A stretch of DNA of 64,000 nucleotides, from NCBI GenBank assembly GCA_006176705.1, contig QRFJ01000055.1, positions 124,001 through 188,000 of the forward strand. The letters run 5' to 3'. Position 1 is the stretch's first letter; every line of letters begins with the position of its first letter. The position numbers and the translations under genes are program-made. This DNA comes from Cocos nucifera. Taxonomy: Eukaryota > Streptophyta > Magnoliopsida > Arecales > Arecaceae. Shown one piece after another: positions 21,831 to 34,014 of this stretch. The notes under the pieces are model-generated. The model saw only the letters and a list, made by a program, of their open reading frames with translations, searched no databases and was not told the DNA's origin.

Positions 21831-21956
21831 AAATAACGGTCCCTAAGTACTAAAACTAATCCTAACGATAATCGCAAAGGATAGTTTCCATAGCCACAAC
21901 AGCAACTCTTGTCCATTTTTGACGTGCAGGATCATTTCACCATCTCTCAGCCTCCT

Positions 21957-22021
21957 TATTGACCCTAGGTATGATTTTAATGAATAACAAAATATTTGAA
22001 TTTATCTTTGAGACTAACAAT
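21957..22021 (+). repeat. SIRE-A 5' LTR, first 65 bp
   Basis: Aligns with 44772-44836 at the start of the 3' LTR (tgattttgatgaataacaaa, tctatctttg). It is interrupted at 22021 by CACTA-2 and resumes at 37549. Confidence 0.85.
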
Positions 22022-22036
22022 CACTACTACAAAAAA

Positions 22037-22395
22037 GGGCTACGACAGCGGTTCGTAACTGCTACCGTAGCCCAAAAAATCACTGCTACTGCGATCATCG
22101 CCATAGCTCTATGGCAGCAGTTGTTGCAGTGGTTGTTAGAACTGCTACCATAGATAGCTTATTGCAGTGGTTTATAAACCGCTATAATAGATCGACCTAT
22201 AGTAATGGTTATGTAACCGCTGCCATAGGTTATCTATAGCAGCGGTTACATAACCGCTACCATAGATAATCTATAGCAGTGGTTTCTTAACCGCTGCTAT
22301 AGGTCTAATGCAGCGGTTGGCACCATTTGCATCAAAAATCTATGGCGACGGTTGGCACGAATATGGCAGTGGTTATAAAATCACTGTCGTAGATA
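22037..22395. repeat. CACTA-2 left subterminal repeats
   Basis: At least ten diverged copies of tatggcagcggtt...aaccgctgccata, alternating in orientation so that neighbouring copies can pair. These are the expected binding region for the TNPA-type protein (family knowledge). Confidence 0.8.
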
Positions 22396-22564
22396 TTAAA
22401 TAATTAAAAAAAATAAAATTTTTATTTTTTTTATATATTTTACCTAATAAATACTGATATATAACATGAAAATATAATAAATATAAAAATTATTCTAAAA
22501 TACTAAAATTTTATTATCAAATAAAATTTATTATAATATTTTTAAAAAAAAATAAAATACATCA

Positions 22565-23566
22565 AAAGTCTCCTAAATCTACATCATCATCATTATCATC
22601 ATCACCAGGAGCAGGAGCTGGAGCTGGAGTCAGAGTCGGAGCCAAAGCTGGAGCTGAAATGTGGGCCAACATATCCTTGAAGCCCGTGACTCCAAAAAAC
22701 GTGCTGAGCGTCGACATCATTCTCTCATAATGCCCTCCAATTGAGATGCGCGCTCCTTAGCCCGATTTTCCCGCATCGCAGCATGATCTGCCTGTGCCAA
22801 TGCCTCCTCAAGCTTCTTTTGATTGACGACACCGAAAGTCTATAAAGAGATGCTCGCCTAGGACCAGTAGCTCGTCGACGTGTGTCCTCCTAGAGTGCTC
22901 AGGCCCCAAGACTTGAGATAGATGGTCATGGGGCCTAGAGGTATCCGAGCCCTCGCTCGCGAGTGCATCTAACTGATCATTTAATTATAAATTAAAAATT
23001 TTTTTTATAATAAATGCTATAATACTAATCATATATATTAATATATTTAATACTTACAAAAATACGCCCAATTATGGCATTCATCGACTTGCCCATCTTG
23101 TCCGTGCGACTGGATCGAAAGATCTCGCTATGGTTGGGCATCACTCCATCTCTCATCAGCTATAATAAAAAATAAATTTATCAAAAAGATGATAAAAAAT
23201 ATGAATTTAATTTATCTAGTAAGCTTTAGAATTAATTATCTCTCTATATACACGACTGGCTATAGACTTGCAGCCTAAAGTGTGCGTATACTCTTGGGCA
23301 GCATGGTTCTCCTGATTCTGACAAAAGGTAGCCTAATAAGTATTCAAATAAATAATAAATATTTAAAAAATATTTAAATAAAACTTTAAGTATATTAAAA
23401 AATTTAAAAGTTAGAAATTTTACCTCAAACTCCTGGCTCCTTCAGTGTCTAACCATCCTCTCCCACTTACTCGAAGGACAATCCTGTATCCAGGGAACAA
23501 GCTCCTTCGGAGTGTCTCATCGGTGCTCAAGCCATCTTCTATGAAGCTTGATCTTGTAACCCCTGT
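22565..23566 (-). pseudogene. TNP1-like (Ptta/En/Spm family) protein, C-terminal part
   Basis: Minus strand, upstream to downstream: TPKELVPWIQDCPSSKWERM (about 23440-23510), NQENHAAQEYTHTLGCKSIA (about 23250-23325; family pattern N+..K..HT.GSKSF), MRDGVMPNHSEIFRSSRTDK (about 23100-23160), then the C-terminal MMSTLSTFFGVTGFKDMLAH and an Ala-Pro repeat tail ending DDDVDLGDF at about 22568. The AT-rich stretches between blocks (22980-23070, 23165-23225, 23330-23420) look like introns. In En/Spm elements this accessory protein binds the subterminal repeats. It is split from its N-terminal part by Copia-2. Confidence 0.78.
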
Positions 23567-23571
23567 ACAAC
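23567..23571. repeat. Target-site duplication ACAAC, left copy
   Basis: Directly before the LTR start TGTTAG and repeated exactly at 34010-34014. Confidence 0.92.
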
Positions 23572-25872
23572 TGTTAGATATATGTGCCCTAGAAGCCAAA
23601 ATTGGCTGACACTTGTAATACACTTCTAGGGGCAAAATTATAATTTTGACTATTATCAATAAAATGGGTTATTTTCTATCACATATGTGTATTTAGTGTC
23701 TGTGATACATCCTTTGAGTTAATGATAATGATAATTTATATTTTTAAGAGTTGAAAATTTAAGACATGAATAATCATTATTAACTCATAAAATGCTTCCG
23801 ACCAAAGGATCATCATGAGGATGGTGATTGATCCGGAAGGTTGGTGTACAATCGCTTCTCTTTAGTAGATGAGTCTTGAGTCTACGGTGTGGAGACACCG
23901 GAGCGAGAGTACAGGTACTCGTTAGAGAATGAGGGCACTGAGCGTGACCACCTCGAGTAGTCATTAGGAAGTCTACCTTCTCGTCAATGACTGACTCGAT
24001 GCTGCAGTGGTGTGTCTGGTTCTTTGACCTGAGATGCATCGGCAGTTCACCTTGAGGGTGTTATAGTTTGACTACACCATTACTCGGTCTCCTAGCCATA
24101 TGGAATCCCTGAGGTGTATGTTGGCTATAGCATGTTCATTGTAGGAACTGGATTGCATCAAGATGGAATCTATCTACCTCGGTGGTAGAGGAGCAGCCCT
24201 ATGATGATCATGAGAATCAAGTCCAGAAGCCCATGGCCATGGCAGAGTGAAATAATAGAAAGAGTTTCTATTTAGATTTTCACATTGGACTTGAATCGAA
24301 TGATTACATCATATGACAGAAACTAGGGTTTGACGAGTTCACCTTAACCCTAATCTGATCGGGGCTCAAGATAGAAGAACTTAATCACATAGGTAGCTGC
24401 ACCAAGAGGTTCGCATTCAGCTCTGATGGGTTGCCACCATATACTGCTAGGTGTCACTGGTGGATTTTGGGAGCAATTAGAATGATTTAGATGATCGATC
24501 ATTCTAGCTGTTCGAATCAGAAGAGTTCTGATCCATCGAAAGGAGTTTCGATGATGTCGATGATAGAGATCATGACATATCCCATTACCATACAGAACTG
24601 AACCTAACTGGGTCACACAAACAAGGGTTTGAATCTGGTGATCATCAATTGAACTGATCTAGTTCAATTGATCTGAATGAGATTCAATTAGGTTCAAGAA
24701 AATCGTGCTAGCACTCGATTGAACCTAACGTTCTTCTTTTACTATCATAAATAAGTTGTCCTGACTGAGCCAAAGGAGTTTGTGCTCAATCAGAGGCCTT
24801 CACTATGGTCTGACTGGAGGTTGTCCAAGTCAGAAAAGGTTGTCTTATTTTGTAAGACAATTACCTACCATTTTTGGTCACCTGCCATTTCTTGTTCTTT
24901 GACTTTGGTCAAAAGTCTACCTTTGACTGGTCAAATGTTGACCATTGACACTTTGACTTCTTGACCACATGTCATGCACCTATTGGAGAGCTGGTGGGGG
25001 CCTTGTCCCCCTACCAGAACCTGGCAAGGAGAAGGGCGCACGCCAAGGGTGGCGTGTGCCCAAGTTGGAGGCGCCTAGGAGTCCCTTGTTGGATAGGGAC
25101 TCCATCTCCTTTTTTGGATTCCAATTAGAGTTCTCCTAAGAACCAACTTTGACTGGTCTTAGGTGCACCCTCTAAGGAGGAATCCAAGGGGACTCTATTC
25201 CCACCAATCAGATTTAGATCTGATTTCACAAAGAGTTATGTGATTGGTTGGGAAGAAGAGGAGTTGGATCACACATAGTCTATAAATAAGACCCTGCGCC
25301 CAACTCAAGGATTATCTGAAAAAATTTCTATGCCCCAAGGCTGCCTCTCTCCCTCCTCCTCCATGCCAAACCATCTTCTCCCTCTCTCTCCACGTCCAAA
25401 AGGAGTTTTGGGATCTTAGGTTGGTGCGAATTCTAGATCAAGAAAGGCGATCAGAAAGCTAAGAAGGCTGCGCTGCTGCAAAGGACGACTGCTGATCTTC
25501 AAAAGTTAGTTTTGAAGATCCTCCAGATCAGATCCAGATCTAATTTTTGGAGGTGTGATAGAGAAGAAGAGGATCTCCAGATCCAACCTAAGAGTGGATA
25601 CCGGTAGAGGCCAGGCACTTGCGTGGCTAGATCCAGAACCTTCCGCTGCTTACAGGATCATCAACAGGGTAATAGGATTACCCTACATCAAGGTAAATTA
25701 AATTTGATTTAATTTATCTATATTTTATTTTTATTTATTAAAATAATAAAGAATCAGATCTAAAATATTTTAGATCTGATTTGGATCAAAGAGAAAATTT
25801 TTTAAATATATCTCTTGATCTGAATCAGATCTGAACGAACCTGGAATCCGAAAAATCAAGGATTTTTTTTCA
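23572..25872 (+). repeat. Copia-2 5' LTR
   Basis: 2,301 bp, TGTTAG...TTTCA. TATA-like box at 25281-25288 (tctataaataagaccc). By eye the first half is almost identical to the 3' LTR, while the last ~1 kb has clearly more substitutions and indels. Confidence 0.92.
25281..25288 (+). promoter_or_regulatory. TATA box of Copia-2 5' LTR
   Basis: TATAAATA with downstream agaccctgcgccc. The same box is at 33434-33441 in the 3' LTR. Confidence 0.6.
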
Positions 25873-25874
25873 AC

Positions 25875-25886
25875 TGGTATCAGAGC
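25875..25886 (+). other. Copia-2 primer-binding site
   Basis: TGGTATCAGAGC, the standard copia site matching initiator methionine tRNA, two bases after the LTR end. Confidence 0.93.
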
Positions 25887-25887
25887 C

Positions 25888-27752
25888 AAGGTTCTAAAAG
25901 TGTTTAGATCTGATTTTAAATTTATTTTAATTAAAAAATAATGTGATTTCAGATGTCACATGAGATGTGATCAGATCTGAAAATCAGAAAAAAATTAAAA
26001 TTAAATAATTTGGATCTAAGATTAGAAAATATGCATGACTAGTTCTAAAATAGAATAGTTCTATAGAATAGTCTTGCATGTTTTTAATTTAATTTGATTA
26101 AATCATATTTTAGATCTATTTATTTACTATTTTTTGATATTATAATTATTATAATAACATCTAAAAAATAGTAAATAAAAATTATTTAATTTTAAAACAT
26201 CATATGAGATATGATTGATGCATGTCTAGACTAGTTGTAGAATAGTTCTACATAGTTGTCTAGATTAGAATTTATTTTGATTAGATCAATTTAAATCTAA
26301 TTTTTTAGATTATTATGAGATAATTTAGATCTGAAAATATGCATGATTCGATACATGAGATGTATGCAAAATATGCCATGATTAGATCTAATTTGTATAT
26401 GAGATATATGATATAGATCTAAAACTATTTTGTAGTATTGCATGTTCCTGATTAAGGCGTTCCTCTTGGCCGTCCGGTCATAAGAATGAAGAAGGGTTTA
26501 AAGGCCCTCTCTTTCCATTCGATGGGGTGTTCTTATGATGTGTAGGGGTGCTGCATGTGTTCGTCCTTAATCAGAAACCCAAAACTTACTTTCTGCAAAA
26601 CCCTAGATCCTGAAACCCTAGGATTTATTGTGCATATTTTGTTTATGAACCCTACTTAATTAAGAATTAAGATTTATGAAATATTAATTAGGTCTAAAAT
26701 TGAGAATTTTAGATCTAAGACATATTCATAATACTGGGTTCGGGCTTGGGTAGCTCAATTAGGTCTAAGCGGTTGATCAAACCGAATCAAGAGTTGGTTA
26801 GATGGGATCAACAATGCTTAAATTGACCAGCCTAATAGGATTAAGTCTGGGTCAAGATCGAGTCACGATCAAGCAAGACCTAATTAGGCTCAGAGGTTAG
26901 AGTCTGGATTGTAGGCTAACCCAATTGGTTCTGGCTCAATAATTTGGTGTCTAAGGTAAGTTTGGCACATACGACCGACTGATTTTTAATTGGAAGCTAC
27001 TCGACCTGAATGCGTTCTTGTACGAGTTAATGGCATATTCCTTCCACCGGTCTCACTTACCTGGCCATATCTGTTGACACAGTTCTGATCTTGAGGTGGT
27101 CAATAATCCGAGCTAACCCATGCCACTAGGTTAGTCATAATTGTTATGACTAAGACAAGTCTAGTTTAATGAGACCTGAAATCAATTCTCCCTAAGAAAA
27201 GATTAAGTCTGAGGTCTTCCACCATTGTAGATGTGCGGGCCCTTCCCGGGGTTGATTGTTCTCGGCTGGATACAGTGGCTCAGTTGCACCGGGAAGATGC
27301 AACCATGTCTATTAGGCATTGGATGCTATGGGCTGGAGGATGAGTTGGGCTCAATATTTCGGATACGGTGAGAGACTCAATTAGGAACCCAGTCTATGCA
27401 AATGGTGGGTCTGACTTAACTAAGGAGTGGATCAATATTTCGGATACGGTGAGATTCATGAATTAGAGACCAAGTTTGGGTGCACCATGATTAGAGAATC
27501 ATTGAACAAGAGTTGTTCACTCATTGGCTAACCCATCACCAATAACTGTTAGGTGAGGTGATGAGTCAGTTGGTGAGACCGCACCACCCACTAGAAATCA
27601 TTAATCGTGGAGATTTTTGCATCTCTACAGAGGGAGTGTAGGGATCCGAGAAAATAGTGGGAGCTAATTTGTTTAAAAATAAAATTTCCTAAATAAATTG
27701 GTCAAGTCATAATTACAGTATCTAACTAGAATCTTTGACTCTCTACAGAAAA
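25888..27752 (+). other. Copia-2 untranslated leader
   Basis: About 1.9 kb without a significant ORF between the primer site and the gag start. It contains repeated agatctgattt-type words at its start and a copy of the sequence atttcggatacggtgaga twice (about 27357 and 27432). The homologous leader is found in Copia-C (minus strand, 47200-51734). Confidence 0.75.
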
Positions 27753-28620
27753 ATGTCTGCGTCCAACCCATTAGGCACGTATCCTGGACACACATAGACT
27801 GACCAAATCCCAATTATAAAGATTGGCTCAGGAACTACAAAATTATTTTGGGTTCTTAAGAAGTTAACCCATGTATTGGACCAGGACCCTCCCACCTTAC
27901 CAGCCCGTCCATCCACTTGAACAGAGAGCGTCTCTGAAAAATGGATAGACGAAGATAATAAGGCCAGATATTACATGTTGGGCTCGATGTCTGATGAGCT
28001 CCAGCGCCAACATGAAGATATCGGGACTGCTCGCCAAATGTTGGCTCACCTGCAGGAGATGTTTGGTGAACAGAGTCGTGCAGCCAAGTATCAAGTCACG
28101 AAATGACTTTTTAAGGCTAAGATGCGTGATGGGCAGTCAGTCCAAGATCACTGTCTGATGAATGATCAAGGACATGGAAGAGCTTGAGAAGCTCGGTGTG
28201 AAGTTAGACTTGGATCTGCAGAACGATATTATTCTGCAATCCTTGACTGATGCATATGGGCAATTCATCATGAATTACCACATGCATAAACTTCAAAATT
28301 CCTTGGCCGAATTAATGAATATGCTGGTCACCGCTGAGCTTTCTATGAAAGGTTCTAAAGGCTCAGTTCTTGCTATGGAATGGACTTCTTCCAAAAGAAA
28401 GTCTTATGGAAAGAAAAAGAAGTCTGTGAAAAAGCAAAAGGTGGAAGGAGGAAAAAGAAGAAGAAGGCAGAACCGAAGAAGAAGGCCGATGTCAAAGAAA
28501 AGTGTTTCCATTGCAACAGCGACGGCCATTGGAAGCGGAACTGCCCTACTTACCTGGCCACCCTGAAGAACAAGAAGGAAGGTCCTTCTGGAGGTATGCT
28601 CGTTATTGAGTCTAACCTTA
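27753..28620 (+). pseudogene. Copia-2 gag
   Basis: ATG at 27753 (MSASNPLG), with a stop after about 14 codons and a frameshift soon after. The gag domain is readable at about 27890-28340 (DNKARYYMLGSMSDELQRQH; HLQEMFGEQSRAAKYQVTK, followed by a TGA). The open piece 28162-28566 covers the C-terminal half. A Lys-rich stretch and an intact CCHC knuckle CFHCNSDGHWKRNC (about 28501-28545) follow in the next frame. It would form the particle and bind RNA. Confidence 0.9.
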
Positions 28621-31600
28621 CGGTTTCTTCTGCATCCAGTTGGGTGCTTGACTCTGGTTCTAGTGCTCATCTGTGCACTTCCATGCAGGGTCTTGAGGAT
28701 AGCAGGAGGCTGAGGGATGGAGACATGATCCTACACGTTGATAATGGAGCAAGAGTTGCTGCAGTAGCCGTGGGAACATACCCTCTTCGATTACCATCTG
28801 GTTTAGACTTAGTTTTGAAAGACTGTTATTATGTGCCTGCAGCTAGCAGGAATTTGATTTCTGTTTCATGCTTAGCACTAAGAAGGCTATGTGATTACCT
28901 TCTTTAAGGACCATTGTAACATTCTTTATGAAAGAAATAAAATTGCAAATGGTTTCCTTATTAATGGTCTTTATCAGCTACATATTGATGTACCTATTCT
29001 AACTATCGAGCAAAACGTGAATGCCAAACGACCTAGGGATAGTCCAAATGACAGATATCTATGGCACCTGAGATTAGGTCATATAGCAGAAGATAGGATC
29101 AACAAATTGGAGAAAAATGGGCTATTGAGTCCATTGACTTTTGAGTCATATCCAACTTGTGAATCTTGTCTTCAAGGCAAAATGACTAAACTCCCTTTTG
29201 TAGGACATGGGGAGAAGGGCCACAGATCTCCTTGCCCTAGTACATACTGATGTGTGCGGCCCATTTGATGTGCCGGCTAGAGGCAATTTTGTCTACTTCA
29301 TTATCCTTTACCGATGATCTGTCTAGGTATGGGTATGTGTATCTTATGAGACACAAGTCTGAAGCTTTTGAAAAGTTCAAAGAATTCAGACATGAAGTAG
29401 AAAAACAAACTGAAAAATCCCATTAAGGTTCTTCGATCAGATCGAGGAGGTGAATACCTTAGCCTGGAATTTCCTAGACTATCTCAAGGAAAATGGCATA
29501 GTCTCTCAATGGACTCCACCAGGAACACCTCAACTCAACGGGGTTTCAGAATGGAGAAATCGGACTCTATTGGATATGGTCCGATCCATGATGAGCTTCA
29601 CAGACCTCCCTGATTTTCTTTGGGGACATTCATTGTTAACTTCAATTTATCTAATGAATAGGGTTCCCTCTAAAACCGTTCCTACCACACCGTATGAGAT
29701 ATGGCACGGTAAGAAACCAAGTCTGAGTCATCTCAGAATTTGGGGTTGTCCGGCTCATGTCAAAAGACAACAAGCGGACAAGTTAGAGTTTAGGTCCTTC
29801 AGAGCTCGATTCATAGGATATCCTAAAGAGTCATTAGGATACTATTTCTACATTCCAGAAGACCACAATGTGATTGTGAGTCGACATGCCATCTTTCTTG
29901 AAAAATAGTTTATTCAAGATAGCGGCATTGGAAAGCAGATTAAGCTTGATGAGAAAGTCTCACAAGTACAACGAGCTAAGGACCAATTGGAACCAAATCA
30001 GGTTGAGCCAATAAGAACACTACCTCCTCCACCTCGTAGATCGGAAAGAGTTTTTCCGTCCCCCTGAAAGATACTTAGGTATTATTTCAGAGGAAAGTAG
30101 AGGAAATGTTCCTCATAGGTAATGGTGCTCATGGTGATGATCCCAAAACCTACAACGAGGCGATATCAGATATCGACTCCGAGAAATGGCTAGAGGCAAT
30201 GCAGTCAGAAATTGACTCGATGCACTCAAACCAAGTCTGGACCTTGGTAGATCCACCAGAAGGTATAGTACCTATTGGGTGTAAATGGATCTTCAAGAGA
30301 AAGATTGGTGCAGATGGAAATGTGGAGACATTCAAGGCTAGACTAGTGGCAAAAGGTTATAGTCAACGCGAAGGCATTGACTATCAGGATACCTTTTCCC
30401 CAGTAGGCTATGCTAAAATCCATCCGCACATTGCTTGCCGTTGCAGCCTATTTCGATTATGAAATATGGCAAATGGACGTGAAAATGGCGGCATTCTTAA
30501 ATGGATATCTTGAGGAAGATATCTATATGGAACAGCCGCTAGGTTTCACATCCAGTGATACTGATCACAAGGTTTGCAAGCTGCAAAGGTCCATATATGG
30601 ACTTAAGCAAGCATCTCGGAGCTGGAACACTCATTTCAATGATGTGATCAAAATGTTTGGTTTCATCAAAAATGAAGAGGAACCATGTGTCTTCAAAAAG
30701 GTCAGTGGGAGCGCTGTTGTCTTCCTCGTATTGTACGTGGATGACATCCTCCTTATTGGGAATGATATTCCCATGTTGACGATAGTCAAAATATGGTTGT
30801 CCAAGGAATTCTCCATGAAAGACCTAGGTGAAGCATCCTTTATTCTAGGAATTAAGGTCTATAGGGATAGACCGAATAGGATGCTAGGACTTTCACAGAA
30901 GATGTACATAGAGGAAGTACTAAAGAGGTTTAGTATGGAAAACTCTAAGAGGGGATTAATACCCTTCAGACATGGTATTCATCTTTCCAAGAAGATGTGC
31001 CCTAGCACACCTGAGGAAATAGAACGCATGAGCAAGATCCCTTATGCTTCTGCAATAGGGAGCCTCATGTATGCCATGCTATGTACACGACCTGATATAG
31101 CCCATGCTGTGAGTGTCACAAGCAGATATCAGTCAAATCCAGGTGAAGAACACTGGACTTCTGTGAAATGTATCCTTAAGTACTTGAGAAGAACTAAGGA
31201 TATGATGTTGGTCTTTGGTAATGGAGAACTCCAAGTCCAGGGATACACAGACTCGGATTTCATGTCCGATATAGATGATCGAAAGTCGACATCTGGAGTC
31301 TGTTTGTGTGCAATGGTGGTGCTGTCAGCTGAAAGAGTTTCCAAGCAAATCATGATAGCAGATTCCACCATGGAAGCAGAATATATCGCTGCATCAGAGG
31401 CTGCGAAGGAAGCATTCTGGTACAAGAAGTTTGCTATAGAAATTGGAGTAATGCCATCAGATGCCATTCCTCTATACTGCGACAACAATGGCGCCATAGC
31501 CCTTGCTAAGGAGCCAAGGTCTCACCAAAAATCCAAGCACATTGAGCGGCGATACCACCTCATCCGCGATTACCTCGAGAAGGGTTACGTCGAGGTCAAG

Positions 31601-31678
31601 AGAGTCAACTCCGCAGATAATGTGGCAGACCCACTTACAAAGCCGTTGGGCCAGCAGAAGATTCGAAGCCCACCTTGA
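28621..31678 (+). pseudogene. Copia-2 pol: protease, integrase, RT, RNase H
   Basis: Protease motif WVLDSGSSAHLC (about 28639-28675). Integrase zinc domain WHLRLGHIAEDRINKLEKNG and CESCLQGKM (about 29060-29185), integrase core with catalytic residues in LVHTDVCGPF, RSDRGGEY and NGVSEWRNRT (about 29240-29570). RT starts near 30100; it has DVKMAAFLNGYLEE (one residue longer than the usual DVKTAFLNG) and YVDD at 30734-30745. RNase H runs to the stop at 31678 (QGYTDSDFMSD; DNNGAIALA; LRSKHIE-type region). Frameshifts at about 28900, 29215, 29290-29440, 29910-30100 and 30420 break the polyprotein. Confidence 0.93.
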
Positions 31679-31718
31679 GAAGATGGGACTTAGACTTGTA
31701 GCCAATTGGCTTTAGGAT

Positions 31719-31729
31719 AAGTGGGAGAT
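31719..31729 (+). other. Copia-2 polypurine tract
   Basis: AAGTGGGAGAT directly before the 3' LTR start TGTTAG, the primer site for plus-strand synthesis. It is the same in Copia-B. Confidence 0.85.
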
Positions 31730-34009
31730 TGTTAGATATATGTGCCCTAGAAGCCAGAATTGGCTGACACTTGTAATACACTTCTAGGGGCAAAATTATA
31801 ATTTTGACTATAATCAATAAAATGGGTTATTTTCTATCACATATGTGTATTTAGTGTCTGTGATACATCCTTTGAGTTAATGGTAATGATAATTCATATT
31901 TTCAAGAGTTGAAAATTTAAGACATGAATAATCATTATTAACTCATAAAATGCTTCCGACCATAGGATCATCACGAGGATGGTGATTGATCCAAAAGGTT
32001 GGTGTACAATCGCTTCTCTTTAGTAGATGAGTCTTAAGTCTACGGTGTGGAGACATCGGAGCGAGAGTACAGGTACTCATTAGAGAACGAGGGCACTGAG
32101 CGTGACCACCTCGAGTAGTCATTAGGAAGTCTTACCTTCTCATCAATGACTGACTCGATGCTGCAGTGATGTGTCTGGTTCTTTGATCCTGAGATGCATC
32201 AGCAGTTCACCTTGAGGGTGTTATAGTTTGACTATGCCACATTACTCGGTCTCCTAGCCATACAGGAACCCTGAGGTGTATGTTGGCTATAGCATGTTCA
32301 TTGTAGGAACTGGATTGCATCAAGATGGAATCTATCTACCTCGGTGGTAGAGGAGCAGCCCTATGATGAATCATGAGAATCAAGTCCAGAAATCCCATGG
32401 CCATGGCAGAGTGAAATAATAGAAAGAGTTTCTATTTAGGTTTTCACATTGGACTTGAATCGAATGATTACATCATATGATAGAAACTAGGGTTTGACGA
32501 GTTCACCTTAACCCTAATCTGATCGGGGCTCAAGATAGAAGAACTTAATCACACAGGTAGCTGCACCAAGAGGTTCGCATTCAGCTCTGATGGGTTGCCA
32601 CCATATACTGCTAGGTGTCACTGATGGATTTTGGGAGCAATTAGAATGATTTAGATGATCGATCATTCTAGCTGTTCGAATCAGAAGAGTTCTGATCCAT
32701 CGAAAGGAGTTTCGATGATGTCGATGATAGAGATCATGACATATCCCATTACCATACAGAACTGAACCTAACTGGGTCACACAAACAAGGGTTTGAATCT
32801 GGTGATCATCAATTGAACTGATCCAGTTCAATTGATCTGAATGAGATTCAATTAGGTTCAAGAAAATCGTGCTAGCACTCGATTGAACCTAACGTTCTTC
32901 TTTTACTATCATAAATAGTTGTCCTGACTGAGCCAAAGGAGTTTGTGCTCAATCAGAGGCCTTCACTTGGTCTGACTGGAGCCTGTCCAGGTCAGAAAAG
33001 GATTGTCTTATTTTGTAAGATAATACCTGCCATTTTTGGTCACCTGCCATTTCTCATCCTTTGACTTTGGTCAAAAGTTGACCTTTGATTGGTCAAATGT
33101 TGACCATTGATACTTTGACTTTTGTCCACGTGTCATGCACCTATTGGGGAGCTGATGGGGGCTTGTCCCTCTACCAGAACCTGGCAAGGAGGAGGGCACA
33201 CACCAAGGGTAGCGTGTGCCCAAGCTGGAGGCGCCCAGGAGTCCTTGTTGGACATGAACTCCATCTCTTTTTTGGATTCCAATTAGACTCCTCCTAAGAA
33301 CCAACTTTGACTGATCTTAGGTGCTATCTAAGGATGAATCCAAGGGACTCTATTCCCACCAATTAAATTTAGATCTGATTTCATAAAGAGTTATGATTGG
33401 TTGGGAAGAAGAGCAGTTGGATTATGCATAGTCTATAAATAAGACCCTACGCCCAACTCAAGGAGTATCTGAAAAATTCCCACGCCCCAAAGGATACCTC
33501 TCTCCTCCTCCACACCAAGATCATCTTCTCCCTCTCCTCACCACACCCAAAGTAGTTTGGGATCTAAGTTGGTGCAATCCAGACGAGAGAAAGGCGATAG
33601 AAAGCTAGAAGGCTGCGCTGCTGCAAAGGACAACTGCTGATCTTCGAAAGTTATTTTGAAGATCCTCCAAATCAGATTTAGATCTAATTTTTGGAGACGT
33701 GATAGAGAAGAAGAGGATATCCAGATCTAGCTTGAGTGGATATCGGTAGAGGCCAGGCACTTGTATGGCTAGATCCAGAACCTTCCACTGCTTATAGGAT
33801 CATTAATGGGTAATATGATTACTCTACATCAAGGTAAATTAAATATGATTTAATTTATCTATATTTTATTTTTATTATTAGAATAATAAAGATCAGATCT
33901 GAAACATCTCAGATCTAATTTCGATCAAAGAAAAATTTTTTTGAAATATATCTCTTGATCCAATCAGATCTGAACAAACCTGGTCCGAAAAATCAGGATT
34001 TTTTCTTCA
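31730..34009 (+). repeat. Copia-2 3' LTR
   Basis: 2,280 bp; 21 bp shorter than the 5' LTR because of several small indels, most of them in the second half. Confidence 0.92.
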
Positions 34010-34014
34010 ACAAC
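34010..34014. repeat. Target-site duplication ACAAC, right copy
   Basis: Exact repeat of 23567-23571. Confidence 0.92.

Larger units (their letters stand above)
18852..21956 (-). mobile_element. Copia-B, truncated copia element (relative of Copia-2)
   Basis: A minus-strand remnant with part of its 3' LTR (18852-19150), pol from RNase H to integrase, and no gag or 5' LTR. It is bounded by the SIRE-1 LTR on the left and the SIRE-A LTR on the right. Protein similarity to Copia-2 at 27753-31678 is obvious (LILYVDDILLIGNDIPML; RMLGLSQKMYI). Both ends are truncated, so no target duplication is expected. Confidence 0.82.
23572..34009 (+). mobile_element. Copia-2, full-length Ty1-copia element
   Basis: It has two long LTRs (23572-25872 and 31730-34009), a primer-binding site, a 1.9-kb leader, gag, pol and a purine tract, flanked by ACAAC on both sides. 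Order within pol is protease, integrase, RT, RNase H, as in copia. It is structurally complete but coding-dead. The gag and RT resemble Tork-type copia, a low-confidence lineage call. It inserted into the TNP1-like gene of CACTA-2. Confidence 0.93.

Noticed and set aside
22600..22660. Microsatellite-like ggagctggagctggagtc run as a separate repeat locus
   Set aside because: It encodes the Ala-Pro tail of the TNP1-like protein and is part of that gene.
23785..24616. Minus-strand ORFs in the Copia-2 5' LTR, repeated in the 3' LTR
   Set aside because: They recur only because the LTR is repeated, have no domain, and are antisense to the element.
25875..25886. tRNA gene at the primer-binding sites
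   Set aside because: Only the 12-base match to the tRNA 3' end is present; there is no cloverleaf.
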